Positions 1 through 8,154 of a stretch of DNA of 51,284 nucleotides are shown here, piece after piece. Positions within the stretch are counted from its first letter, which is position 1, and every line of letters begins with the position of its first letter. The stretch covers positions 1-51,284 of the forward strand of contig CAZAPG010000055.1 in the NCBI GenBank assembly GCA_964486935.1, given 5' to 3'. The translations under genes and the position numbers were made by a program. Source of the stretch: CAZAPG01 sp964486935 (lineage in GTDB: Bacteria; Chloroflexota; Anaerolineae; 4572-78; J111). The notes under the pieces were generated by a model. That model was not told the origin of the DNA and ran no database searches. It saw only the letters and a list, made by a program, of their open reading frames with translations.

Positions 1-1074
1 CGGGCCGAGAAACCGTCCTCCGGCAAGCCGGGCGATAAGGCCATCATCACCCCTACCGGCGTGATGCACGGCTGGATTGGCGGTAGTTGCGCCCAGCCCA
101 CGGTGGTGCAGGAGGCCATGAAAGCCCTGGCCGAAGGCGAACCGCGCCTCATCCGCCTGAGTACCAACCCCAAAGGCGAGGCAGACCGGGCCGGGTTAAT
201 CGACCTGCCGATGACCTGTTTTAGCGGCGGCACGCTGGAAATCTACATCGAACCCCACTTTCCGCTGCCCCGGCTGATGGTTATTGGCAATCTGCCGGTG
301 GCCCAGGCGCTGGTGCAGTTGGGCAAAGCGATGAACTACAACGTGATTGCCGTTGACCCCGATAACGAGGGGGCCGGGATGTCCCAGGCCGATGAGATTC
401 TCACCGACATGCAGCACATTGTTGATAAAATTACGCCCCTTACTTACGTGGTGGTAGCCAGCCACGGTCATTACGATGAACTGGCCCTGACCACTGCGTT
501 GCGCTCAAAAGCGGCCTATGTCTCGCTGGTGACCAGTAAAACCCGGGCCACGGCGGTGCTTGAGTATTTGCGCGCCCAGGGATTGACCGACGACGAACTG
601 TCCCGGCTGAAATATCCGGCGGGGCTGGACATCAGCGCCAGGCGCGGCGACGAGATTGCCCTGAGTATTATGGCCGAGATTGTGCAAAAACGGCGCAGCG
701 CCGAACTGTTTGACGTTGAGGCTTTGTTGGCCTCCCTGAACCTCTCGGCAGAGCCAACCGAGGCCATTGACCCGGTGTGCGGCATGTCGGTGGAGATTGC
801 CGGAGCCGGATATACGGCCCAATACAATGGCCACACTTTTTATTTTTGCTGCCAGGGCTGCCGCGAGTCGTTTGAAAATGACCCGGAGCAATACCTGACC
901 AGCCCGGCCCCCACCGGCGAAGCCATTGACCCGGTTTGCGGCATGAGCGTTGATATTGCTACAGCCAAATATATGTCGGAGTATGAGGGACAGTTTTACT
1001 ATTTCTGCGCGGCCGGCTGCAAAGCCTCGTTTGATAAAATGCCTCAAAAATATTTACAGGTATCAGAAACTTGA
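1..1074 (+). CDS. XdhC/CoxI-family protein with two C-terminal YHS domains (5' partial)
   Basis: The reading frame is open to the window edge, so the true start lies upstream; the first visible codons (SGKPGDKAIIT..., then GWIGGSCAQP) are the conserved end of an XdhC_CoxI domain. A Rossmann-like XdhC_C domain follows (LMVIGNLPVAQAL... to the conserved ISARRGDEIALSIMAEIV). XdhC proteins bind molybdenum cofactor and help insert it, sulfurated, into xanthine dehydrogenase or CO-dehydrogenase-type hydroxylases. The C-terminus carries two tandem YHS domains, each opening with AIDPVCGMSV (codons at about 763 and 922) and containing an FYFCxxGC-like metal-ligand motif. YHS domains are linked to metal binding, often copper. 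The hydroxylase genes are presumably upstream and outside the window. Family assignment is firm; the role of the YHS pair is inference. Confidence 0.9.
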   Translation, partial: RAEKPSSGKPGDKAIITPTGVMHGWIGGSCAQPTVVQEAMKALAEGEPRLIRLSTNPKGEADRAGLIDLPMTCFSGGTLEIYIEPHFPLPRLMVIGNLPVAQALVQLGKAMNYNVIAVDPDNEGAGMSQADEILTDMQHIVDKITPLTYVVVASHGHYDELALTTALRSKAAYVSLVTSKTRATAVLEYLRAQGLTDDELSRLKYPAGLDISARRGDEIALSIMAEIVQKRRSAELFDVEALLASLNLSAEPTEAIDPVCGMSVEIAGAGYTAQYNGHTFYFCCQGCRESFENDPEQYLTSPAPTGEAIDPVCGMSVDIATAKYMSEYEGQFYYFCAAGCKASFDKMPQKYLQVSET

Positions 1075-1096
1075 GATTTGCGCTGTGTGGTATAAT
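1071..1096 (+). promoter_or_regulatory. Extended -10 promoter for the EamA gene
   Basis: TATAAT at 1091-1096 is preceded by TG at 1088-1089, a perfect extended -10. A TTGAGA at 1071-1076 is only 14 bp upstream, so the -35 contact is probably weak or absent. The predicted start of transcription is near 1103, about 37 nt before the GTG start of the next gene. Confidence 0.55.
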
Positions 1097-1139
1097 AGGT
1101 TCGGCTTGAACTTATTCTGCGTAAACGGAACCTGAACCT

Positions 1140-2081
1140 GTGCTAAAACCCAAACAACCGGCTGCTACCTGGGATTTAAGCTGGGCCGATGCCCTGCTTC
1201 TTTGTACCGCTACCTTTTGGGGCGTCAACTTTTCGGTGGTAAAGTTTGCGTTGGTTGACCTGTCGCCCCTGGTGTTTAACGGAGTCCGCTTTATGGTGGC
1301 TTCGGGCGCAATGCTGCTGGTGGCCCTGGCGATGGGCCAGAGGTTTAATTTTCAGCGCCGCCACCTGGGGTATTTAATTGGTTTGGGCCTGTTAGGCAAT
1401 ACCGCTTATCAATTATTTTTTGTGTTTGGCATCAACCAGACCACGGCCGATAACTCCTCGTTGATTTTAGCAACTGTGCCGGCCTGGGTGGCGCTGATTG
1501 GCACAGTGGTTAATGTCGAGCGTGTCGAGACAAAGGGCTGGTTGGGGGTCGGGCTTTCGCTGGCGGGGATTGCGCTGATTATTACCGGCGGCAACCAACA
1601 AACCGACTTTAAATTTGGCGCGGCTTCCATCCGCGGCGACTTGTTGATATTGGGCGCAACGTTGTGCTGGTCTGGCTATACGCTGCTGGCTCGCCCATTA
1701 ATGCGCCACTACTCCTCGGCGGCAGTCACCAGTTTTAGCACATTGATGGGCACAATTCCGCTGGTGCTGCTGGCGGCCCCGGCAATGGCCAGCCTCAACT
1801 GGGGCGACGTGCCTGTTACGGCCTGGGTCGCCGTCTTTTTTTCGGGCGTGTTTGGCATTGCGCTGGCTTACTTATTTTGGAACTTCGGCGTGTCGCGCAT
1901 TGGCAGCGCCCGCACCTCGCTCTATTCTAATTTAACGCCCCCCATTGCCTTGCTGACGGCCTGGCTGTGGCTGGGCGAAACCCTGACCATCCAGCAGGGG
2001 TGGGGGGCGCTGCTGGCCCTGGCCGGCATTATTTTGGCCCGACGCTTTGCCCATCCCGCTAAAAGCGCTGAAGATGATTGA
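1140..2081 (+). CDS. EamA/DMT-family membrane transporter
   Basis: A 313-residue integral membrane protein with about ten hydrophobic segments in two halves, each resembling an EamA domain (WGVNFSVVKFAL near residue 23 in the first half; LCWSGYTLLARPL and the late GSARTSLYSNLTPPIALL stretch in the second). The family covers drug/metabolite exporters and amino-acid exporters, and the substrate cannot be read from sequence. The start is GTG at 1140, with no strong ribosome-binding site. The gene sits between two XdhC-type loci and may be co-transcribed with the following split xdhC pair, but a link to molybdenum hydroxylase function is only positional. Confidence 0.85.
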   Translation: MLKPKQPAATWDLSWADALLLCTATFWGVNFSVVKFALVDLSPLVFNGVRFMVASGAMLLVALAMGQRFNFQRRHLGYLIGLGLLGNTAYQLFFVFGINQTTADNSSLILATVPAWVALIGTVVNVERVETKGWLGVGLSLAGIALIITGGNQQTDFKFGAASIRGDLLILGATLCWSGYTLLARPLMRHYSSAAVTSFSTLMGTIPLVLLAAPAMASLNWGDVPVTAWVAVFFSGVFGIALAYLFWNFGVSRIGSARTSLYSNLTPPIALLTAWLWLGETLTIQQGWGALLALAGIILARRFAHPAKSAEDD

Positions 2082-2134
2082 TGGTTGCCTCTTCTCAGGC
2101 AACAAGGTAAAATCTCTGGTGGAGGTGATGCTAT

Positions 2135-2449
2135 ATGAAAGACGTTTTAGAACACATCGAAACCTGGCAAAAGCGCGGCGATAAAATAGCAGTGGCGACC
2201 GTTATCAATACCTGGGGGTCATCGCCGCGTGCGCCTGGAGCCAGGCTGGTGGTCAACGACAAAGGCGAAATGTTCGGCTCGGTGAGCGGCGGCTGCGTGG
2301 AAGGCGCGGTGGTTGAAGAAGCCCTGCAAGTGCTCAAAACTGGCCAACCCAGGTTGCTGCACTTTGGCGTGGCCGACGAGCTGGCCTGGGAGGTTGGCCT
2401 GGCCTGCGGCGGCAATATCGAGATTTTTGTGGAGCGTTTAGATTGGTGA
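2135..2449 (+). CDS. XdhC N-terminal (XdhC_CoxI) domain protein
   Basis: A 104-residue protein that is just the XdhC_CoxI domain: ATVINTWGSSPRAPGARLVV, then GSVSGGCVEGAVVEEAL, then ACGGNIEIFVE. A strong ribosome-binding site GGAGGTGAT (2121-2129) lies 5 nt before the ATG. The stop codon overlaps the next gene, which carries the remaining XdhC domain, so the two probably form a translationally coupled heteromer doing the job of one full-length XdhC in cofactor insertion into molybdenum hydroxylases. The break is a true stop plus frame change with a coupled restart, not a TGA readthrough: the downstream frame differs from the upstream one. Confidence 0.88.
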   Translation: MKDVLEHIETWQKRGDKIAVATVINTWGSSPRAPGARLVVNDKGEMFGSVSGGCVEGAVVEEALQVLKTGQPRLLHFGVADELAWEVGLACGGNIEIFVERLDW

Positions 2450-3213
2450 GCGACTTGCAACTCTTCCCTCTGCTCAAAAATTACATCAGCAAAGAGCACG
2501 GTGTAACGCTGGCTACCGTGGTTCGCGGGCCGCAGAAGTTGTTGGGATTAAAAGCATTGATTCCAGTCGAGGGCGAGCCGGTCGGTCCATTGCTGGAGAT
2601 GCCCTGGAGCCAATCAATGGTTGAGGCAGCGCATCAATTAATGGCCCGGCGAGCCGACTCGACCACGCGCCGCTATGCTGATGACGAGGTAGAGGTATTT
2701 TTTGATATTCATCGACCCGCGCCGCGCTTGTTAATAGTGGGCGCGGTCCACATTGCCGACAGCCTGATTCAGTATGCCAAACCCCTGGGCTTTCGCACCT
2801 ACCTGATAGACCCTCGCGCAGCCTTTGCCACCAAAGAACGTTTCCCGCACGTGGATGAAATGGTTCACCGCTGGCCCGACGAGGCGCTGCCGGAAATGGG
2901 GCTGAACAGCGAAAGCGCCGTGGTGGTGATTACCCACGACCCCAAACTGGATGACCCGGCCCTGAAAGTGGCGCTCCCCAGCCCGGCTTTTTACGTGGGC
3001 GCGTTGGGCAGCGCTAAAACCCACGCCCAGCGGGTCGAGCGACTGCTGGCCGAAGGTGTGCCCCAGGAGCAGTTAGACCGCCTGCACGCGCCCATTGGCC
3101 TGGATCTTGGCGGGCGCGCGCCGGCGGAAATTGCCCTGAGCATCATGGCCGAAATTGTGGCGATACGTAATCAAATCCCACTCGATAATGAGTTTTTTGA
3201 GGGTGAGAAGTAG
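2446..3213 (+). CDS. XdhC C-terminal Rossmann-domain protein
   Basis: The first ~80 residues resemble a second, degenerate XdhC_CoxI segment. Next comes the XdhC_C Rossmann domain (RLLIVGAVHIADSLIQYA, then VVVITHDPKLDDPAL, then FYVGALGSAKTHAQR and LDLGGRAPAEIALSIMAEI). The preferred start is GTG at 2446, which overlaps the upstream stop in GTGA; a TTG at 2443 is the alternative. With the preceding gene it makes a split XdhC, expected to bind and deliver molybdenum cofactor. A fused XdhC lies at 1-1074, so the locus encodes two versions, perhaps for two hydroxylases. Confidence 0.88.
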   Translation: MSDLQLFPLLKNYISKEHGVTLATVVRGPQKLLGLKALIPVEGEPVGPLLEMPWSQSMVEAAHQLMARRADSTTRRYADDEVEVFFDIHRPAPRLLIVGAVHIADSLIQYAKPLGFRTYLIDPRAAFATKERFPHVDEMVHRWPDEALPEMGLNSESAVVVITHDPKLDDPALKVALPSPAFYVGALGSAKTHAQRVERLLAEGVPQEQLDRLHAPIGLDLGGRAPAEIALSIMAEIVAIRNQIPLDNEFFEGEK

Positions 3214-3263
3214 GGTTTGATGGGACAGACCCATTTGATGATAGCAATGGTTTGATGACCAGG

Positions 3264-3291
3264 AGTCCAAAACAATTGTTTTGGACTTTTT
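3264..3291 (+). terminator. Rho-independent terminator after the xdhC pair
   Basis: A perfect 24-bp palindrome at 3264-3287 (arms AGTCCAAAACAA / TTGTTTTGGACT) runs into a T-tract on the + strand. It ends the xdhC transcript about 50 nt after its stop and ahead of the convergent protease gene. Confidence 0.75.
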
Positions 3292-3375
3292 ATTATTGAC
3301 CGCGACGGCGTAATTTTCTACCGCCACCCTGGCCCCTGAGCGCCTATACGCTGTTGGGGTTGTAGACTCTCAGCT

Positions 3376-6300
3376 TTATTTATTTTTAACAATGAGCGGC
3401 ATATAAACAGGAATCACTTTAAGTGTTGCCTGCGCCGAGAGAGGCAGCGTGGGGTTGACTCCGTCCTCAACGTAGGCCGTATTTACAATAGAGCCGCCGC
3501 CGGCGCTATTTACCCTGGCCTGAAAGGTCAGCGTGGTTTGTTGCCCTTTGGGCAGGGCGGTTGTCCAGGTGAAGCTGTTGCTGCCGGTAATCACTGCGCC
3601 GCTGCCGGGCAAGTCTACCCCCAGCATATCCAGTTGAGCCGGCAGCGTGCCGGTTGTGGTGATGAGCGCCGCATCCACCGGGCCGCTGTTTTTCAGGGTG
3701 ATGGTGTAAGAGAGGACATCGTTTTGGTTGATGTTCTGATTGGGCGTCACACTCATCATTGATGCGCTCAGATTGGGCGCGGCGTTCACTGCGGCCACCC
3801 GGTCGAACAAAATGTTGTGCTCCGGGTAGTAAAGCCAGCTTGTCTGGCTGATGACCGCGCCCAGCGGCAGCGAGCCGTTGATTTGGGCCGTGTAGGTAAA
3901 ACTTTTGCTGCTGTTGACCCCCAGCGAGTCGCTCCACACAAAATTCCCTCCTGCCAAATTAACCCCCGGCGAGGCCGAACCCGGCGTGAGATAGCCGGGG
4001 AAGGTGGCTGTGAAGGTGGCCGTGCTAATGGGGTCCCAGCCGTTGTTGGTGATAACGGCGGTGTAGACAATGGTTGACCCGTCGGCCACCGAGTTGGCCT
4101 GCGCCCGCACGGTTGAGCTACCCAACCAGCTCAACCAGCCCACCGACCGCTGCATCAAGCGCGCCCGCGCCGAAGAGTCGAGCAACTCTGGCCCGTAGGC
4201 TAAAAATGTGGTGTGCCAATGCTTGCCGCCGGAGCCGATGCCGGCGTTGGTCAGACTATTGGGTTGACCTGCCTGCCCTCGCGTGGCAATTTGGGCGGTG
4301 GTAGTGGGGGTTAGCGCGTCGGTCCAGTTGTTGTAGCCGGGCGGAAAAGTAAAATTGTACGGCCCCAAATACGCGCCCACCGGATTGGGCGTCTGCCCAA
4401 TGGTAAGCGTGCTGGTGTAATCCTCGGTGTGGGCCTGGATGCCCAGGTAGTTTTGGGCAAACGGCTGGTAGGAGTTGTTGTGATTCAGCAGGTGGCGGTA
4501 CAGATAATCCTGACCGCTAAAGAAAAGGCGGCCGCCGCCATTCAGGTAGCTGCCCAGCCGGGCCTCCTCGGCGGGAGTTAGCGGTTGAAACCAGTCATAG
4601 GCCACGTACCAAACCGCCATCGGGTACATTTGCAGCGTTGCCAGCGAGGGGCTGGGCGGTTCCGGGCCGCTCCAGCTTTTGGGCACCTGATAATAGTCAT
4701 AAGGGATATTGTTGCTTGCCAGCGCCTCTTTAAACTCATTGGCAAAGCTGTACCAGCGGTCGTCATCAACCAGCAGCAGCGGGGCCGGGGTTTTGGTGGT
4801 GCGCGTAACCACACCGGTAACGGCGGGGTTGGCGTTTGATTGGGCGGTGATGGTGAAGGTATCGGAGATGTGCCAGGTTTTGTTGCCGGGAAGCTGCACC
4901 TGGGCCAAAATTTGCTGCGATTGGCACGACCCCAGCGAAACCGACGGCGGCACGCCGCTGACCGGCCAGTTATAAGGCGCGCCGCTGCCCGGCGTCAGGC
5001 TGATGACATCGCTGCCGGTTCCGGTGTTGCGCGCGCGGATGGTGTGAGTAACAGTTGCGCCAAAATTGCCTACCAGCGTGCCGGTGATGGGCGTCAACTC
5101 TACGCCTACGGGCGCAGGCGTTTGCATCAGCCAGTCGATAGCTTTGCCCATCACCTCGCTGCGGTTGGCGCGGCTGTTGATAGCCTCAAAGCCAAAGGCA
5201 AAAAACATTGCCCGATACGGCACGCACAGCCCAACATGCAGCGCGGCCAGTCTGTCATCAGCGTAGTTTAGCAAAGGGCCGGCAAAATCGGCGTTGTTAT
5301 TGGCAATAACATCTGCTGCAAACTGATTATCTGCGCCGTCGCCGCCGCTAATTGACAGGCTCAACCCGTTGAAAGGTTGGCCGCTTACCCCGTTGAGATT
5401 GGCTGTGCTGGCCGCATCCTCAACAAACGATACTTTTAGCAGGTTTTTAAGGTAAGCGACGTACCAGAACCAGAAGCTATCGTAATAGGCCACATCCTGG
5501 CCGGACAACAGCAATTTTCCGCCGCCGTTCAAAAACGAAGCCAGCTCGTCGTCGGCGCCAATGTAACCCGGCGAGTCAAACGGCGCAGACCAGATGACAA
5601 TATCATAATTAGCCAGCGTAGCCGCCGACGGGATATCGTTGGGCGCGCCAAAGGGATTGGCAATTTGTTTCAGCTCATAGGGGTACAGGGCATCGGTCAG
5701 AGCCTGCCGGTAAAAGCTGATTTCGCTCTCCTGATACCAGCGGCCACTATCAACCAGCAGAATCGAGGGCGCGGAATCGAGCAAAAAATGTTGGGTAGTG
5801 GTCGCCCCGGCGGTAATGTTGATGTTGACGGCTTGGGTGATGCGGTGCCGGGCGGCCACCACCGTTACGGTGTAAACGCCTGCCGGCAATTGCAGGCTGT
5901 AGCTGCCATCGGCGGGGTTGGTGTTGGCGCTGGCCGGAGCGCCATCTACGGAAAGTGTGGCGGCCAGCGGGGCGTTGCTGCCTTTATCTTTTACCGTGCC
6001 GGCCACTACGCCGGTAGGTTGAGGCGTCAAACTAAAGTTTTGAATGGTGGTTGTGCCGGTGTTAACCAGAACCTTTGAAACCATTTGCGGCTGGTAGCCA
6101 AACGCCGACACGTTGACATCGTAAGAATTGGGAGCCAGCCCCTGGGTGTACGCCCCGCTGCTATTGGTTGACGCGCTAACCGTGGCTCCCCCGGGGTTGG
6201 GCGTCATTTGCACCAGCGCGCCGGCAATGGGGGTTCCGTTAGCCGCATTGGTAACGGCGCCCTGCAAAATCCCCGCCGCCGCCACCGACATGACCGCGTT

Positions 6301-7839
6301 GTAGGCGTCGATGCGGCCCCAGCCGTAAACGTTGTTGGGGATGGGGCTGCCCAACGGGATGGCGCTGTTTTTCATGATATTGGCAATGGTATTGCCGGCC
6401 AGCGCGGGCGAGGCCTGAAGCAGTAGCGCGGCCAGGCCGGCGGCGTGGGGCGCAGCCATCGAGGTGCCATCCAGGTTGCCATATGCGCCGCCGGGCAGGG
6501 TAGAGTATACCCCTTTGCCGGGGGCCGAGACTTCCGGTTTAATTTGCCCCCACGGTGAGGGTCCCCGGCTGGAAAAGGTGGCTATTTCGTCATCAATGGT
6601 GGTGGCTCCAACCGCAAAGGCCGTGTTTAAACTTCCGGGCGAGCCAACAGTACCCGCGTTTGGCCCATTGTTGCCTGCTGAAAATATTGGGAAAATACCG
6701 GCAGTTTGCAAAGCCTGCACGTCGGCGGCAAATTCGGTGCTGGCTCCGTTATCGCTGCCCCAGGAGTTGTTGACAATGTGGGGGGCCAGGGTCGGGTTGC
6801 CGTTGGGGGCCAGTATCCATTGAAAGGCCGCGTGCAGCCAACTGTTTTGGGCAACGCCGGCGCTGTTAAAAGCGCGGGCGGCAATCCACTGCGCGCCGGG
6901 GGCCACGCCAACGCCGTTGCCGCCAACCATTGTGCCCATTGTGTGAGTGCCGTGGCCGTTGGAGTCAACCGGATAAACGGCATTTTCGCCGGTGGCGTCA
7001 AACCAGTTGCCGGCGTGGTTGGGCAGGTGTCCCGGGCCGGTGTAGCCCCGATATTTGGATTGCAGCGCCGGGTGCAGCCAATCAACGCCGCTATCAATAT
7101 TGGCGACCACCACGCCCGCGCCATCAATGCCCAGCGCATTGTGAACCAAATCGGCCCGAATTTTGCTGACGCCCCAGGCAGGGGTTTGCCGGTTGGGCCT
7201 GGCCGTTTGCCGGTTGAGGGCCGAAAGCGGAGCAGTGGCCGGGTTTAATTTCACCTGCTTGTCCAGCCGGACAATTTCAACCTCTGGTTGGGCGGCCAGG
7301 GCCAGCACCGTATCCAGCGAACCTCTGGCAGCGACGGCGTTGACAATCCACAACGGCCTGATATCAAAGGCGGCCAGGCTCTGCCCGCCAACGCCCCTGG
7401 CCGGCGGACGGCTCAAAATCTGCAAAACGTTGCCCTGGGTGCTTTGGGCCGTTTGCTGCAAGGCGTTGATAACGGCCACCCGCTCGGCCAGCGGGTCTGG
7501 CCGGCCCTGCGCCCCAACCCCCGGCGAAGCCGCAGCCACGGCTGCCGGTAAATCGGCCCTGGCTTTGAGATAAACGATAAATGGAACCGGCTGGCCGTTG
7601 ACCGTGAGTAATTTTTTTAGAAGCTGAGGTTCAATTTTGACTAACCAGGAACGGTCAATTTGAAAAGGGGGCTGCGGTTGTAGCGGAGGGGGATTGAGGG
7701 CCAGGGTTGAGTCTTTGGGCGGAACCGGGTCAGGTTCCTGGGCCACTGCCGGCAAAGATACAACCAGGGCCGACAATAGCGCCGCCAGAATAATTAACAC
7801 CAGATTGAGTTTGCGTGTAGTCAAAGTTTTATTATCCAA
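3376..7839 (-). CDS. Large secreted S8 (subtilisin-like) serine protease
   Basis: A 1487-residue exported protein. Residues 1-34 form a signal peptide ending at AVA|QE. A propeptide-like region follows, then a peptidase S8 domain (about 235-520) with catalytic D249 (ANIDSGVDWLHP), H296 (NGHGTHTMG) and S460 (DGTSMAAPHAAG), plus oxyanion N390 (SAGNNG). Downstream are two carboxypeptidase-regulatory-like beta domains (about 525-690), two related modules opening with LLVDSGRWY and LLVDDDRWY that each contain an LNGGG+LxxSGQD motif, and DUF11/CARDB-like repeats. The last residues are YMPLIVKNK. Start is TTG with GGTGGG 5 nt upstream; there is no better ATG. It probably digests extracellular protein at or near the cell surface. 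Surface attachment through the tail is inference. Confidence 0.92.
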   Translation of the reverse strand: MDNKTLTTRKLNLVLIILAALLSALVVSLPAVAQEPDPVPPKDSTLALNPPPLQPQPPFQIDRSWLVKIEPQLLKKLLTVNGQPVPFIVYLKARADLPAAVAAASPGVGAQGRPDPLAERVAVINALQQTAQSTQGNVLQILSRPPARGVGGQSLAAFDIRPLWIVNAVAARGSLDTVLALAAQPEVEIVRLDKQVKLNPATAPLSALNRQTARPNRQTPAWGVSKIRADLVHNALGIDGAGVVVANIDSGVDWLHPALQSKYRGYTGPGHLPNHAGNWFDATGENAVYPVDSNGHGTHTMGTMVGGNGVGVAPGAQWIAARAFNSAGVAQNSWLHAAFQWILAPNGNPTLAPHIVNNSWGSDNGASTEFAADVQALQTAGIFPIFSAGNNGPNAGTVGSPGSLNTAFAVGATTIDDEIATFSSRGPSPWGQIKPEVSAPGKGVYSTLPGGAYGNLDGTSMAAPHAAGLAALLLQASPALAGNTIANIMKNSAIPLGSPIPNNVYGWGRIDAYNAVMSVAAAGILQGAVTNAANGTPIAGALVQMTPNPGGATVSASTNSSGAYTQGLAPNSYDVNVSAFGYQPQMVSKVLVNTGTTTIQNFSLTPQPTGVVAGTVKDKGSNAPLAATLSVDGAPASANTNPADGSYSLQLPAGVYTVTVVAARHRITQAVNINITAGATTTQHFLLDSAPSILLVDSGRWYQESEISFYRQALTDALYPYELKQIANPFGAPNDIPSAATLANYDIVIWSAPFDSPGYIGADDELASFLNGGGKLLLSGQDVAYYDSFWFWYVAYLKNLLKVSFVEDAASTANLNGVSGQPFNGLSLSISGGDGADNQFAADVIANNNADFAGPLLNYADDRLAALHVGLCVPYRAMFFAFGFEAINSRANRSEVMGKAIDWLMQTPAPVGVELTPITGTLVGNFGATVTHTIRARNTGTGSDVISLTPGSGAPYNWPVSGVPPSVSLGSCQSQQILAQVQLPGNKTWHISDTFTITAQSNANPAVTGVVTRTTKTPAPLLLVDDDRWYSFANEFKEALASNNIPYDYYQVPKSWSGPEPPSPSLATLQMYPMAVWYVAYDWFQPLTPAEEARLGSYLNGGGRLFFSGQDYLYRHLLNHNNSYQPFAQNYLGIQAHTEDYTSTLTIGQTPNPVGAYLGPYNFTFPPGYNNWTDALTPTTTAQIATRGQAGQPNSLTNAGIGSGGKHWHTTFLAYGPELLDSSARARLMQRSVGWLSWLGSSTVRAQANSVADGSTIVYTAVITNNGWDPISTATFTATFPGYLTPGSASPGVNLAGGNFVWSDSLGVNSSKSFTYTAQINGSLPLGAVISQTSWLYYPEHNILFDRVAAVNAAPNLSASMMSVTPNQNINQNDVLSYTITLKNSGPVDAALITTTGTLPAQLDMLGVDLPGSGAVITGSNSFTWTTALPKGQQTTLTFQARVNSAGGGSIVNTAYVEDGVNPTLPLSAQATLKVIPVYMPLIVKNK

Positions 7840-8154
7840 CTCGACCCACCAAAAGAGAGAACAGGCGCAGCGGTTGAATTAAAAAAAATGGGCGCTCTAC
7901 AGAGCGCCCAACCACAGAAAAGGAGGAAAAACGAAAGACAAAAATTAGTCAGATGATTGAATTACATTTTACAACAAAAAGGCGTTGGCGTCTAGAGACC
8001 AAGGTACTTTATCTTACAGGACTAAAGTCATTAATTGCCAAAAGTAAAAGTACCGTGGATAGTGTACCTGGACCGGAGCGGTGTGGTTGGGTTAAATCAA
8101 ATTTTGATGTCAACGAACAGACTTGCTTTACGGCCACGCTGTTTGGCAGGCGGG
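7840..8154. other. Intergenic stretch between murE and the subtilase gene
   Basis: This ~315-bp gap holds the murE-side terminator at 7881-7910 and must also hold the promoter of the subtilase (minus strand). A weak candidate is TTGGCA with a TAAGAT 19 bp downstream, near 8005-8040 on the minus strand. An open frame on the + strand here runs antisense into murE and is not credible. Nothing else was recognised. Confidence 0.4.
7881..7910 (-). terminator. Rho-independent terminator of the murE operon
   Basis: A perfect 10-bp stem, TGGGCGCTCT (7889-7898) and AGAGCGCCCA (7901-7910), is followed on the minus strand by eight T residues (7888-7881). It lies downstream of murE and upstream of the subtilase gene. 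Confidence 0.85.

Noticed and set aside
2443..2452. Possible selenocysteine or frameshift join of the two XdhC parts
   Set aside because: The second part is in a different frame with its own start overlapping the stop (GTGA), the usual pattern of translational coupling, and no Cys/Sec motif occurs there.
4840..5271. Many long open frames antisense or in other frames to the subtilase gene (3.5-7.9 kb), some over 130 codons
   Set aside because: They are by-products of GC-rich codon use; none has a ribosome-binding site with family-like sequence, while the subtilase frame has clear domains throughout.
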